Shown here one piece after another: positions 53,501 to 62,023 of a stretch of DNA of 64,000 bases. The notes below the pieces were generated by a model. That model saw only the letters and a program-made list of their open reading frames with translations. It searched no databases and had not been told where the DNA came from. A program made the translations under genes and the position numbers. Numbering within the stretch: position 1 is the first letter of the stretch; every line of letters begins with the position of its first letter. Source of the stretch: Bacteroidota bacterium (lineage in GTDB: Bacteria; Bacteroidota; Bacteroidia; Bacteroidales; VadinHA17); NCBI GenBank assembly GCA_018262715.1, contig JADFDS010000032.1, positions 121,418-185,417 on the forward strand. The letters run 5' to 3'.

Positions 53501-54880
53501 ATGATCTTACCATATTGTGAACCATACAAGATAAAGACAGTTGAGACCATCCGCCAGAGCACCCGCCAGGAGCGGGAGGAGTGGATAAGAAACGCTTCAT
53601 ACAATCTGTTTAACCTGCGTTCAGAGCAGGTATTCATTGATCTCCTGACAGACTCGGGTACCGGCGCGATGAGCGACAAACAGTGGGGTGCCATCATGAC
53701 CGGCGACGAGAGCTATGCCGGGGCCTCATCCTACTACACCCTGAAAGAGACAATCCGGGATATCACCGGTTTTGAACACTTCCTCCCCACCCACCAGGGA
53801 AGAGCTGCTGAAAATGTACTCTTCTCCGTGCTGATAAAGGAGGGAGATGTGATCCCCGGTAACGCCCACTTCGACACTACCAAGGGTCATATCGAATTCC
53901 GCAAGGCAAAGGCAGTGGACTGTACTGTTGCATATGCCAGGGACATCAGGGTGGTTGATCCATTCAAGGGAAATGCTGACCTTGAAAGACTGGAACAGGT
54001 CCTTAAGGAGACTCCCCGTGAAAAGCTGGGATGCATAGTGATGACCGTAACCAACAACACCGCAGGCGGACAGCCGGTAAGCATGGCCAACCTGCGCGGT
54101 GTGAGGGAACTGGCTGACAGGTATGGTGTGCTTGTAGTGATGGACTCCGCACGCTTTGCCGAGAACGCTTACTTCATCAAGACACGCGAAGAGGGTTATT
54201 CCGGCAAAAGCATCAGGGAAATAGTCAGGGAGATGTTCTCATATGCTGATGCCATGACCATGAGTTCAAAGAAGGATGCCATAGTCAACATGGGCGGATT
54301 CATTGCCATGAAAGACCGCGAATTGTTCAGGAAGGCCTCCACCTTCAACATCATGTTCGAGGGCTATATCACCTACGGCGGCATGTCAGGCCGTGACATG
54401 AACGCACTGGCACAGGGGCTTCGCGAAGGAACGGAATTTGATTACCTCGAGGCACGCATATGCCAGGTGACAAGGCTGGGAGAAAAGATTCACGAAGCCG
54501 GGATCCCGGTGCAGGTGCCCATCGGAGGCCATGCCGTCTTTATCGATGCTGGCAGATTCTTTCCTCACATTCCTGCTTCAGAGTTCCCGGCCCAGAGGCT
54601 GGCGGTGGAGATATACCTCGAGGGCGGCATCCGCGGAACAGAGATAGGAACACTGCTTGCCGACCGTGACCCCGTCACCCGTGAAAACAGGTATCCGGAG
54701 CTCGAGCTGGTCAGGCTGGCAATACCGCGAAGGGTTTACACTGACAACCATATGGACTACGTTGCTGCAGCGGTGCAGAACGTCTGGGAGAGAAGGGACC
54801 TCGTCAGAAGAGGATTGGCAATAAGGTGGGAGGCTCCGATCATGAGGCACTTCACCGTGGAGCTCGACCTGCTTGGTTAA
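53501..54880 (+). CDS. tnaA: Tryptophanase
   Basis: The 459-residue PLP beta-eliminating lyase splits tryptophan into indole, pyruvate and ammonia. Conserved blocks are YIDLLTDSGTG-like FIDLLTDSGTGAMSDKQW, GDESYAGASSYY, THQGRAAENVL, NTAGGQPVSMANLRGVREL, the cofactor Asp in VVMDSARFAENAYFI, the Schiff-base Lys in AMTMSSKKDAIVNMGG, and IPRRVYTDNHMDYV. Tyrosine phenol-lyase has an Arg where this protein has Ile in GIRGTEIGTLL, which favours tryptophanase. It closely fits the Bacteroidota form as I recall it. No Trp transporter gene is adjacent. The start codon follows a heptamer array with no Shine-Dalgarno site. Confidence 0.93.
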   Translation: MILPYCEPYKIKTVETIRQSTRQEREEWIRNASYNLFNLRSEQVFIDLLTDSGTGAMSDKQWGAIMTGDESYAGASSYYTLKETIRDITGFEHFLPTHQGRAAENVLFSVLIKEGDVIPGNAHFDTTKGHIEFRKAKAVDCTVAYARDIRVVDPFKGNADLERLEQVLKETPREKLGCIVMTVTNNTAGGQPVSMANLRGVRELADRYGVLVVMDSARFAENAYFIKTREEGYSGKSIREIVREMFSYADAMTMSSKKDAIVNMGGFIAMKDRELFRKASTFNIMFEGYITYGGMSGRDMNALAQGLREGTEFDYLEARICQVTRLGEKIHEAGIPVQVPIGGHAVFIDAGRFFPHIPASEFPAQRLAVEIYLEGGIRGTEIGTLLADRDPVTRENRYPELELVRLAIPRRVYTDNHMDYVAAAVQNVWERRDLVRRGLAIRWEAPIMRHFTVELDLLG

Positions 54881-54929
54881 GTTACAACTCCGCCACCGGG
54901 TCAGCTCACTGCCGCTGCGAATAAAAACC

Positions 54930-54937
54930 TATCTTTA
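54930..54937 (+). promoter_or_regulatory. Possible -7 box for the yicC-gmk-nadD operon
   Basis: TATCTTTA differs from TAnnTTTG in the last base only and lies 22 bases before the yicC ATG. Confidence 0.4.
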
Positions 54938-54959
54938 ACCCTGAAATTACCGTAACACG

Positions 54960-55835
54960 ATGATAAGATCGATGACCGGCTATGGCAAAGCCATGCTGGA
55001 GACTCCGCAAAGAAAGATCACTGTCGAGATTAAATCGCTCAACAGCAAGCAGGCAGACATCAACACCAGGCTCCCCTGGATCTGCAAGGAGAAGGAACTG
55101 GACATCCGTAACCTGGTCATCAGGAAGCTCGAGAGAGGGAAGATCGACCTCTCGGTAAGCTTTGACGCCATGGAGAGTGAGCAGGTGCCGGTGATCAACA
55201 GAAACAACGTAAAGAGCTACTTCAGCCAGCTAAAGGAAATCAGCGGTGAACTGGGGATCAGTGATGATGCCGGGCTGTTGGCCATAGTGATGCGCCTGCC
55301 CGAGACACTGCGCACGGAGAAGGCGGAGCTCTCTGACGAGGAGTGGACCAGAATTTCCGGACTCACCGATGAGGCCCTGACGATGACCGACCTCTACCGC
55401 CTGGAAGAGGGGAAGGCCATGGAAAAGGATCTTTGCAAGTCGGTTGCTGCCATCCTCAGCTATCTTGAAAACCTGGGCGCCGTGGAGGGTGACCGTATCT
55501 CACGAATGCGCGAAAAGCTTACAACATCACTGGCAGAGGCTGTAGGATCAGAAAACGTCGACAGAAACAGGTTTGAGCAGGAACTTATTTTCTACCTTGA
55601 AAAACTCGACATCAACGAGGAAAAGGTCAGGCTGCGTAAACACTGCGACTACTTCCTGGAAACGATGAAAGGGGAAGGCAACCATGGGAAGATGCTCAAC
55701 TTCATCTCGCAGGAGATGGGCCGCGAGATCAATACCATCGGATCAAAGGCCAATGATGCCGCCATGCAGAAGCTGGTGGTTATGATGAAGGACGAGCTGG
55801 AGAAGATCAAGGAGCTGACACTGAATATCCTTTAG
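54960..55835 (+). CDS. yicC: YicC/YloC-family endoribonuclease
   Basis: The 291-residue protein begins IRSMTGYGKAMLETPQRKITVEIKS-style, the hallmark of the family, and ends with the conserved DUF1732 part (RLRKHCDYFLETMKGEG-like block, NFISQEMGREINTIGSKAND). E. coli YicC is an endoribonuclease affecting small-RNA decay. It precedes gmk by four bases, a neighbourhood conserved in many bacteria. Confidence 0.93.
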   Translation: MIRSMTGYGKAMLETPQRKITVEIKSLNSKQADINTRLPWICKEKELDIRNLVIRKLERGKIDLSVSFDAMESEQVPVINRNNVKSYFSQLKEISGELGISDDAGLLAIVMRLPETLRTEKAELSDEEWTRISGLTDEALTMTDLYRLEEGKAMEKDLCKSVAAILSYLENLGAVEGDRISRMREKLTTSLAEAVGSENVDRNRFEQELIFYLEKLDINEEKVRLRKHCDYFLETMKGEGNHGKMLNFISQEMGREINTIGSKANDAAMQKLVVMMKDELEKIKELTLNIL

Positions 55836-55839
55836 ACGG

Positions 55840-56421
55840 ATGCGCCCGGCTGACAGCAAAAAAGTGCTTATCATTTCCGCCCCCTCGGGAGCAGGAAAAT
55901 CGACCCTGGTAAGCCATCTCCTGGAGTCAGGGTTTCCCCTCCTCTTTTCTGTTTCCGCCACCAGCAGGAAGCCGCGCGGCAACGAGACAGACGGAAGGGA
56001 GTATTACTTCATCACTGCTGCGGAATTCAGGAGGAGAATCCGGAATGATGAGTTCATCGAGTGGCAGGAGGTTTATAAAAACCATTATTACGGAACGCTG
56101 CGCAGGGAGATTGAGCGCATACGCGACGAAGGGAAGATACCGCTCTTTGACGTAGACGTTATGGGAGGTATTAACCTGAAGAAGATCTTCGGCGACGACG
56201 CCCTGTCAGTCTTCATCATGCCCCCTTCGGTGGAGGAACTGCGGCGGAGGCTTGTGCTGCGCGGGACTGACACACCGGAACAAATTGCAATGAGGGTGGA
56301 GAAAGCTTCCTCAGAGATACTGCTGGCCGGACATTTCGACACGGTAGTCATCAATGACAACCTCGAGAAAGCCTGCATTGCCATTGTGAACATTGTCAGG
56401 GATTTTATTGACCGGCCATGA
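55840..56421 (+). CDS. gmk: Guanylate kinase
   Basis: The 193-residue enzyme phosphorylates GMP to GDP. The P-loop is SAPSGAGKSTLVSHLL. The GMP-binding part has SVSATSRKPRGNETDGREYYFI and EFIEWQEVYKNHYYGT, and the Mg/linker strand is IPLFDVDVMGG. The lid contains RRLVLRGTDTPEQIAMRV. Its stop overlaps the start of nadD (ATGA). Confidence 0.96.
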   Translation: MRPADSKKVLIISAPSGAGKSTLVSHLLESGFPLLFSVSATSRKPRGNETDGREYYFITAAEFRRRIRNDEFIEWQEVYKNHYYGTLRREIERIRDEGKIPLFDVDVMGGINLKKIFGDDALSVFIMPPSVEELRRRLVLRGTDTPEQIAMRVEKASSEILLAGHFDTVVINDNLEKACIAIVNIVRDFIDRP

Positions 56422-57011
56422 CTGAGACAGGACTGTTTTTCGGATCATTCAACCCGGTGCACATAGGTCACATGGCCATTGCCAACTATATCACCGAATA
56501 CTCCTTTCTTAAGGAGGTTTGGTTCATTGTCAGTCCGCACAATCCGCTGAAGGTGAAGGAGTCGCTTCTCAGCGAGCGGGACAGGTTTTATATGACTCAG
56601 CTGGCAATAGGTGATGATGCCCGGTTCAGGGCTTCGGACATTGAATTCACCCTGCCCAGGCCATCATACACCATTGACACACTGGCACATCTTACAGAGA
56701 AGTATCCCTCGCGGCGGTTCACGCTGATCATGGGCGAGGATAATCTCACATCACTGCATAAGTGGAAGAATGCTGAGATGCTGGTAAAGCAGTATCCTAT
56801 TGTGGTATATCCGAGGCTCTACCCTGGCCGGAGAAGCAGCAAAAGGCTGCAGGAGATACTGGCCATGGCTTCAGTTCAGGAGATTGACGCACCCATCATG
56901 GAAATCTCAGGCACCTTTATCCGCAGCGCCATCCGCGAAGGGAAGGATGTCTCGTGGTTTGTTCCCGCTCCCGTATGGAAATATATCCGGGAAATGCACT
57001 TTTATGAGTAG
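56418..57011 (+). CDS. nadD: Nicotinate-nucleotide adenylyltransferase
   Basis: The 197-residue nucleotidyltransferase makes deamido-NAD from nicotinate mononucleotide and ATP. It has GLFFGSFNPVHIGHMAIANY with the HxGH motif, SPHNPLKVKESLLSERDRFYM, PSYTIDTLAHL, IMGEDNLTSLHKWKN, and the C-terminal ISGTFIRSAIREGKDVSWFVP. The TAG stop lies in the first unit of a GTAGGCA array, so the end of the gene merges with a repeat. Confidence 0.95.
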   Translation: MTETGLFFGSFNPVHIGHMAIANYITEYSFLKEVWFIVSPHNPLKVKESLLSERDRFYMTQLAIGDDARFRASDIEFTLPRPSYTIDTLAHLTEKYPSRRFTLIMGEDNLTSLHKWKNAEMLVKQYPIVVYPRLYPGRRSSKRLQEILAMASVQEIDAPIMEISGTFIRSAIREGKDVSWFVPAPVWKYIREMHFYE

Positions 57012-57042
57012 GCAGTAGGCAATAGGCAGTAGGCAATAGCCT
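57008..57042. repeat. Heptamer array GTAGGCA at the nadD stop
   Basis: Units GTAGGCA, GTAGGCA, ATAGGCA, GTAGGCA and ATAGCCT follow in register. The first unit holds the nadD stop TAG (57009-57011). Confidence 0.85.
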
Positions 57043-57074
57043 GAATGTCAATTAATTAAGTTGCAAGACCGGAA

Positions 57075-57112
57075 GACCTGTGACCTTCAGACCTTCAGAC
57101 TTCAAACCTTCA
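57075..57112. repeat. Array of 8-base units CTTCAGAC at the end of the oxidoreductase gamma gene
   Basis: Units of the form ACCTTCAG/ACTTCAA repeat four times and contain the stop codon (57110-57112) of the leftward gamma-subunit gene, whose last Val is also read from the repeat. The same trimer-stop GTC TGA occurs in the array at 24470. Confidence 0.75.
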
Positions 57113-57652
57113 GACCTTATTTATGATTTCCATTCCCCTTTCAATCGCCTTCTCGTTCAGCGGGATGAGATTATGGTAGCGTTCGGGGAGTGATTTTTTC
57201 AGTCCCTTGAGGACATATTCTGTTTTCAGTATCGGCTTCACCTTCATGAATCCGCCGAGGACGATCATATTGAACACTTTCTGCATCTTCATTTTTGAAG
57301 CCTCCTCGGCTGCGTCGATGCGGTACACGGTTATGTCCTTCCTTTCGGGATGCCTAGTAATACCGTTGCCGTCATATATAAGAGTTCCCCCGGGTTTGAC
57401 CGACTTCTCGAACTTGTCCATGCTTTGCTGGTTCAGGATGATGGCTGTGTCGAAGCTCCTGAGAATGGGTGAACTGATTCGTTCATCACTGAGAATTACG
57501 TTGACGTTGGCAGTGCCGCCCCTCATCTCAGGGCCGTACGAGGGCATCCAGCTCACTTCCATATCCTGCATCATGCCGGAATAGGCCATTATTTTACCCA
57601 TTGAGAGTACTCCCTGTCCGCCAAAACCTGCTATTATTATTTCTTCTGTCAT
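57110..57652 (-). CDS. 2-oxoacid:ferredoxin oxidoreductase, gamma subunit
   Basis: The 180-residue subunit has the gamma-family start EIIIAGFGGQGVLSMGKIMAYS, then MPSYGPEMRGGTANVNVILSD, SPILRSFDTAIILNQQSMDKF and MIVLGGFMKVKPIL. It completes the four-subunit enzyme encoded with the three genes upstream (alpha, beta, ferredoxin). The 72-base gap to the beta gene is the largest in the set. Confidence 0.92.
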   Translation of the reverse strand: MTEEIIIAGFGGQGVLSMGKIMAYSGMMQDMEVSWMPSYGPEMRGGTANVNVILSDERISSPILRSFDTAIILNQQSMDKFEKSVKPGGTLIYDGNGITRHPERKDITVYRIDAAEEASKMKMQKVFNMIVLGGFMKVKPILKTEYVLKGLKKSLPERYHNLIPLNEKAIERGMEIINKV

Positions 57653-57724
57653 GGTCTGTAATATTGATTACTTAAACTGTATTGCCGGCATAAAGCGAAA
57701 CAAGCTTCAATCCGGCCCTGGCCC

Positions 57725-58501
57725 CTATTCTGCAGGTACCTTAATATCACCGAGGGGATAGAACGGGAACATGTTCTCTTCCATCCATTTGTTTGACTCG
57801 ACAGGTGTCATCTTCCATCCAGAGGGGCAGTTTGACACAACCTCGATGAAGCATGTTCCTCTTTTCTCATTCTGATACTGGACAGCTTTTTTAAGCGCTT
57901 TCTTGAACTTGCGCACACCACCCGCAGTGTTTACGCTCTGGCGTGTCACATAGCAGGTGCCCGGCAGCAGGGCCACGATATCGGCCATTTTGATGGGTGA
58001 GCCCATCATTGAAACATCGCGCCCGTAGGGTGATGTTGACGATTTCATTCCCGGCAGTGTTGTGGGAGCCATCTGGCCTCCGGTCATGCCATAGATACCG
58101 TTATTGATGAAGATGATCAGGATGTTTTCACCTCTGTTGCAGGTATGGATCGTTTCCGCGGTGCCGATTGCAGCAAGGTCGCCGTCACCCTGGTAGGTGA
58201 AGACGAACTTATCAGGCATCAGCCGTTTGACCGCAGTGGCCAGTGCCGGAGCGCGTCCGTGAGCCGCCTCCTGAAAGTCGACATCTATATAATTGTACAT
58301 CAGCACTGAACAGCCCACCGGGGTGATCCCCACGGTTCTTTCCTGGAGGTTCTCCTCCTCCAACACTTCTGCCAGCACCTGGTGTGCAGTTCCGTGTCCG
58401 CAGCCCGGACAGTAGTGCATGACATTGTCCGTCATCAGTGCAGACTTTCTGTAGGCCAGGTTTTCGGGCTTGATTATATCATTGAATGTTACTTCTGCCA
58501 T
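57725..58501 (-). CDS. 2-oxoacid:ferredoxin oxidoreductase, beta subunit (thiamine-diphosphate binding)
   Basis: The 258-residue subunit binds thiamine diphosphate and magnesium. It shows HYCPGCGHGTAHQVLAEVL, VGCSVLMYNYI, HGRAPALATAVKRL, the cofactor motif TYQGDGDLAAIGTAE with IIFINNGIYGMTGGQMAPTT, and the C-terminal CFIEVVSNCPSGW. With the alpha subunit it oxidises 2-oxo acids (2-oxoglutarate or branched-chain) to acyl-CoA and CO2, reducing ferredoxin. Confidence 0.94.
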   Translation of the reverse strand: MAEVTFNDIIKPENLAYRKSALMTDNVMHYCPGCGHGTAHQVLAEVLEEENLQERTVGITPVGCSVLMYNYIDVDFQEAAHGRAPALATAVKRLMPDKFVFTYQGDGDLAAIGTAETIHTCNRGENILIIFINNGIYGMTGGQMAPTTLPGMKSSTSPYGRDVSMMGSPIKMADIVALLPGTCYVTRQSVNTAGGVRKFKKALKKAVQYQNEKRGTCFIEVVSNCPSGWKMTPVESNKWMEENMFPFYPLGDIKVPAE

Positions 58502-58506
58502 CTCTC

Positions 58507-59574
58507 TTATCCTTTAATGAATGATTTCAGGTTTTCAACAACCTCTTCGGGTGTCGGGATCATGCCGCCCATTCTTCCGTAGTGGCTGACTCTGGTTTTT
58601 CCGTTTACTGAGAGCATCACGTCCTCAACCATCTGTCCGGCGCTCATCTCAACTGCCAGCATTCCTTTCGTCCTGTCTGCGAGCTCATTGAGTCTCTTCT
58701 TCGGGAACGGAAACAGTGTTATCGGTCTCAGCAGCCCCGCTTTGATTCCCTCAGCCCTTGCCAGTTGCAGTGCTTTCTGGCACAGCCTTGCGCTTGTACC
58801 GTATGCCACGAAGAGATATTCTGCATCGTCTGTCATGAACTCCTCGAAGCGTACCTCATTCTCCTCCATCTCGCGGTACTTCGCGATGAGCTTCAGGTTA
58901 AACTTCTCCTGCCGCTCCGAATCGAGGTCGAGGGAGGTTATGATGTTCCGGGGCCTTGAGGCCGGTTTGCCTGTGGTTGCCCAGGGAAGGATCTCTTCAG
59001 ATCTCTTCTTCTGGGGCTTGAGCCAGACCTTCTCCATCATCTGCCCTATGGCGCCGTCTGAAAGTATCATTACAGGGTTCCTGTATTTGAATGCCAGGTC
59101 GAAACCCAGTTCGACGAAGTCAGCCATTTCCTGTACTGATGCGGGTGCAAGTACCAACAGGTGATAGTCGCCGTGTCCTCCTCCCTTGGTAGCCTGGAAG
59201 TAGTCGCTCTGTGCCGGCTGGATTGTGCCCAGTCCCGGACCGCCGCGGACAACGTTGACTATCAGACAGGGCAGTTCGGCTCCTGCGATGTATGTTATCC
59301 CCTCCTGCTTGAGGCTTATGCCGGGCGAGGATGAAGAGGTCATCACCTTCTTCCCGCAGGCGGCGCCACCGTAAACCATATTGATAGCGGCCACCTCACT
59401 CTCCGCCTGGAGCACCACCATCCCGGTGGTTGCCTGGGGATTGGCCTCCATAAGATATTCAAGTATCTCGCTCTGCGGAGTGATGGGATACCCGAAATAA
59501 CCGTCGGCACCGGCGCGTATCGCCGCTTCGGCGATAGCTTCGTTGCCCTTCATCAGTCTCAGTTCCTTTTCCAT
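58507..59574 (-). CDS. vorB: 2-oxoacid:ferredoxin oxidoreductase, alpha subunit (VorB/KorA type)
   Basis: The 355-residue subunit has the pyrimidine-binding pattern of the family: GNEAIAEAAIRAGADGYFGYPITPQSEI, VVLQAESEVAAINMVYGGA, KVMTSSSSPGISLKQEGI, RGGPGLGTIQPAQSDYF and VILSDGAIGQMMEKV. It lacks a fused gamma domain, as in four-subunit enzymes. Proteins of this kind are commonly named VorB (3-methyl-2-oxobutanoate) or KorA (2-oxoglutarate) in Bacteroidota; substrate choice cannot be read from sequence. It is 5 bases before the beta gene. Confidence 0.93.
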   Translation of the reverse strand: MEKELRLMKGNEAIAEAAIRAGADGYFGYPITPQSEILEYLMEANPQATTGMVVLQAESEVAAINMVYGGAACGKKVMTSSSSPGISLKQEGITYIAGAELPCLIVNVVRGGPGLGTIQPAQSDYFQATKGGGHGDYHLLVLAPASVQEMADFVELGFDLAFKYRNPVMILSDGAIGQMMEKVWLKPQKKRSEEILPWATTGKPASRPRNIITSLDLDSERQEKFNLKLIAKYREMEENEVRFEEFMTDDAEYLFVAYGTSARLCQKALQLARAEGIKAGLLRPITLFPFPKKRLNELADRTKGMLAVEMSAGQMVEDVMLSVNGKTRVSHYGRMGGMIPTPEEVVENLKSFIKG

Positions 59575-59595
59575 TAACTTATATTGTTTCTGTCG

Positions 59596-59823
59596 TTATC
59601 CGATTTTTACCTTGTAGACGGTGATCACGCCGTCAGGACAAACAACCGCGCAGTTTGAGCATCCGATGCAGGTCTCCGGGTTGGCTGCATAGCTGAAATG
59701 ATATCCCTTTGAATTCACTTCCGTTGCCAGGGCAAGCGTCTGGGTGGGACATGTAACCACGCACACCTCGCAACCCTTGCACTTCTCGCGGTCAACAACA
59801 ACTGCTCCTTTTATCTTTGCCAT
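59596..59823 (-). CDS. 2-oxoacid:ferredoxin oxidoreductase, ferredoxin-like delta subunit
   Basis: The 75-residue protein carries two 4Fe-4S clusters in CKGCEVCVVTCP and CIGCSNCAVVCP. It passes electrons from the alpha/beta core to ferredoxin. It is the first of the four oxidoreductase genes and lies 36 bases behind the aminotransferase gene. Confidence 0.95.
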   Translation of the reverse strand: MAKIKGAVVVDREKCKGCEVCVVTCPTQTLALATEVNSKGYHFSYAANPETCIGCSNCAVVCPDGVITVYKVKIG

Positions 59824-59859
59824 ATCTTTATTGAGTTAACTTCGGTTCAAAAGTATTAT

Positions 59860-61182
59860 TTATTTCCCTATCGGGTTATTTTCACTGAAAAGTGTCAGTC
59901 TTTCTTCAAGGAGGGGCAGCTGACTTTTTCGCACCTGCGAGACACATGCCCTGAGCCCTTCATGCCGCTCACTGCCGCAGATGTTCAGTGTGATGGCGGC
60001 TATACCGTATGAAAGCAATTCCTGCAAAAGCTCTCCTCCGCTCAGGCCAGGATAGGAGATTGTAAAATAAAATCCGTCTGCCACCGGCCTGTCGATGTCC
60101 ATGTCATATACGATGCTGAAACCGTTCCTTGTGAACATCTCCTTCATTTTTGCAGCCTTCTCGCCGTATACCCTGGTGTTGTCAACAAAATTGTAAAGTC
60201 CTTCATTGACCGCCTTGAGTATGGCTGTAAAACCGTACTGTGCGGAGTGGCTTACCCCTGAAGAAAGGGCGTACAGGGCACCGAAGATCATTGCCCTGCC
60301 GAAAATATCTGTAGAATAATAGCGCAGAAGGTCAGTGTAGCGACGGTTATATAGATGGTCAGACATCACAAGGAGGCCGATTCTCTGGCCGGCATAACTG
60401 AATATCTTTGAGCTGGATATCAGCAGAATATAATCATCACAGTATTTTGCAACCGTTGGCTGGAAAGGCGGCTGGCCGGGGACAGAGTAGTCTTCGCGGA
60501 AATCCATGCCGAAATAGGCCAGGTCCTCGATAACTATCACATCATACTTTCTGGCCAGGGTGCCGATCGTTCGAAGCTCGTCGTCAGTGAAACAGATCCA
60601 CGACGGGTTATTGGGGTTGGAGTAAAGGAGGGTTGACACCTTTCCGCACTCCAATATCGATTCCAGTTTCGGGCCAAGCTTCTCTCCGCGGTAATTATAT
60701 ACATCAAATGATCTGAAGTCCTGTCCGAGTATACGTGTCTGGGTCTTCTGCACCGGGAATCCGGGGTCGATGAAGAGTGTTCCCTCCTTTGTATGGTCAT
60801 TTCGGTTGGCCACCATGAAGCTTGCCATCCCTCCCATCATGGCCCCGCCGGTGGGGACACAGCATTCGGGTTTCACAGACACATCAAGGAAATTCTTCAC
60901 GAATTTCGAGGCTTCGGTTTTCATTTCAGGAAGCCCTTCGATGTCAGGGTAGTCGGATGCGACGCCCCTTCTCAGGGCTTCAATTTCTGCCCTGACTCCC
61001 ACCTCTGCCGATGGGAGTCCGGGGACTCCCATCTCCATGCGGATGAATTCCACTCCGGTCTCGCGGCGCAGCACATTCACCAGCTTGACTATCTCGCGGA
61101 TGCTCGCACGACCCAGGTCAGTGATCCCGCTGGATACTATGGCGTTGCTTACTGTTTGACGATTAATGGGGGTATTTTTCAT
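59860..61182 (-). CDS. PLP-dependent aminotransferase linked to 2-oxoacid oxidation
   Basis: The 440-residue class I/II enzyme shows FIRMEMGVPGLPS, CVPTGGAMMGGMASFM, LLYSNPNNPSWICFT, VIEDLAYFGMDFR, the Schiff-base Lys in LLISSSKIFSYAGQRIG, and a C-terminal substrate Arg in GLRACVSQVRK. The ATG at 61182 (MKNTPINR...) fits the usual N-terminus; an in-frame ATG at 61206 would add eight residues. It heads the oxidoreductase gene row, so it probably supplies the 2-oxo acid by transamination. The amino acid used is unknown. Confidence 0.9.
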   Translation of the reverse strand: MKNTPINRQTVSNAIVSSGITDLGRASIREIVKLVNVLRRETGVEFIRMEMGVPGLPSAEVGVRAEIEALRRGVASDYPDIEGLPEMKTEASKFVKNFLDVSVKPECCVPTGGAMMGGMASFMVANRNDHTKEGTLFIDPGFPVQKTQTRILGQDFRSFDVYNYRGEKLGPKLESILECGKVSTLLYSNPNNPSWICFTDDELRTIGTLARKYDVIVIEDLAYFGMDFREDYSVPGQPPFQPTVAKYCDDYILLISSSKIFSYAGQRIGLLVMSDHLYNRRYTDLLRYYSTDIFGRAMIFGALYALSSGVSHSAQYGFTAILKAVNEGLYNFVDNTRVYGEKAAKMKEMFTRNGFSIVYDMDIDRPVADGFYFTISYPGLSGGELLQELLSYGIAAITLNICGSERHEGLRACVSQVRKSQLPLLEERLTLFSENNPIGK

Positions 61183-61262
61183 AAATTTTTCATTTAGTGC
61201 CCTCATTTGTGGCTCTAAGATAAAAATTTATAAGGGAACGATAACTGCTATTTGTCATATTT

Positions 61263-61335
61263 GAATTTGCAATTGACGATTTGCGATGTTCGATTGCTTT
61301 TAAATCGCAATTCGCAAATCTCAAATCTCAAATCC
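61263..61335. repeat. Inverted pair of heptamer arrays after the Mpv17-like gene
   Basis: Read on the minus strand, units ATTTGAG, ATTTGAG, ATTTGCG and AATTGCG are followed after a short loop by units in the opposite sense. The two halves can pair over 17 bases with three mismatches (61279-61295 with 61303-61319). The first unit supplies the stop codon of the Mpv17-like gene (61328-61330). Confidence 0.75.
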
Positions 61336-62023
61336 TCTTGCCTGCTCCCGCAGCCAGTGCAAGTATGACTCCGAGGACGGTGCTGTAGAGTGCCGCAACA
61401 AGCATTCTGAACTCTTCGGGCAGCAGAAAGTTGACTGTCTGTGCCGGTATCCAGAACAGGGGTATGCTCTTTTTCAGCACAATACCCCACATACTGTTCC
61501 AATCGATTGATGCCAGGAGCCCTTTCACATCGGGTACTGTCAAAAGCTTCCGACGGTCACCTGCAGCTGCGGCAACGTGCAGGTCACTGACACGATGGGT
61601 TACCATCAGAACCGGGGCGTAAAAAATATTCAGGAAGGTACTGATCGCAAATGCGAGCAGCACCCTGGCTCCGGTCACCGGACCAGCCATTACTGCTGAT
61701 GCATTCTCCATCCCCAGGTGTTCCAATATAAGTGGTGTGCCGCCGCCGAAGATCATAAAAGCAGCCTTGACTGTCATCCCCAGGAATCCCCATACAACAG
61801 CCCTGTACAATAGGGCAAAACCTGCCGGCAGGTAAATCCCGGTACGGATCCTGCTGCCAAGCATCTCACCCATTGTTGCGAGGATTGCAAATTTTATGAA
61901 ACTTGCAGTAAATGCCCAGTCAGTGCTGAACCAGACAAAAAAATCATAGAGCCGGCGCGACAGGAAAAACGGAATAAATAATCCGGCAAAGACGATAACA
62001 AAAACTATATCTGAACGCTTCAT
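61328..62023 (-). CDS. Mpv17/PMP22-like integral membrane protein
   Basis: From the ATG at 62023 the protein has 231 residues and several hydrophobic helices (first: DIVFVIVFAGLFIPFFL). Its C-terminal part, SIPLFWIPAQTVNFLLPEEFR followed by about 20 hydrophobic residues, follows the Mpv17/PMP22 signature of Trp-x-Pro-x-x-Gln-x-x-Asn-Phe and a later Pro and Arg. In eukaryotes that family sits in mitochondrial and peroxisomal membranes with channel-like roles; the bacterial function is unknown. An in-frame upstream extension to 62113 would translate the heptamer array and a repeat, so I reject it. The gene is bracketed by heptamer arrays touching both its start and its stop codon. Confidence 0.75.
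   Translation of the reverse strand: MKRSDIVFVIVFAGLFIPFFLSRRLYDFFVWFSTDWAFTASFIKFAILATMGEMLGSRIRTGIYLPAGFALLYRAVVWGFLGMTVKAAFMIFGGGTPLILEHLGMENASAVMAGPVTGARVLLAFAISTFLNIFYAPVLMVTHRVSDLHVAAAAGDRRKLLTVPDVKGLLASIDWNSMWGIVLKKSIPLFWIPAQTVNFLLPEEFRMLVAALYSTVLGVILALAAGAGKRI

Noticed and set aside
53501..54880. Tyrosine phenol-lyase instead of tryptophanase
   Set aside because: Several blocks resemble tyrosine phenol-lyase, but the Arg that binds the phenol hydroxyl in that enzyme is Ile here, as in tryptophanases.
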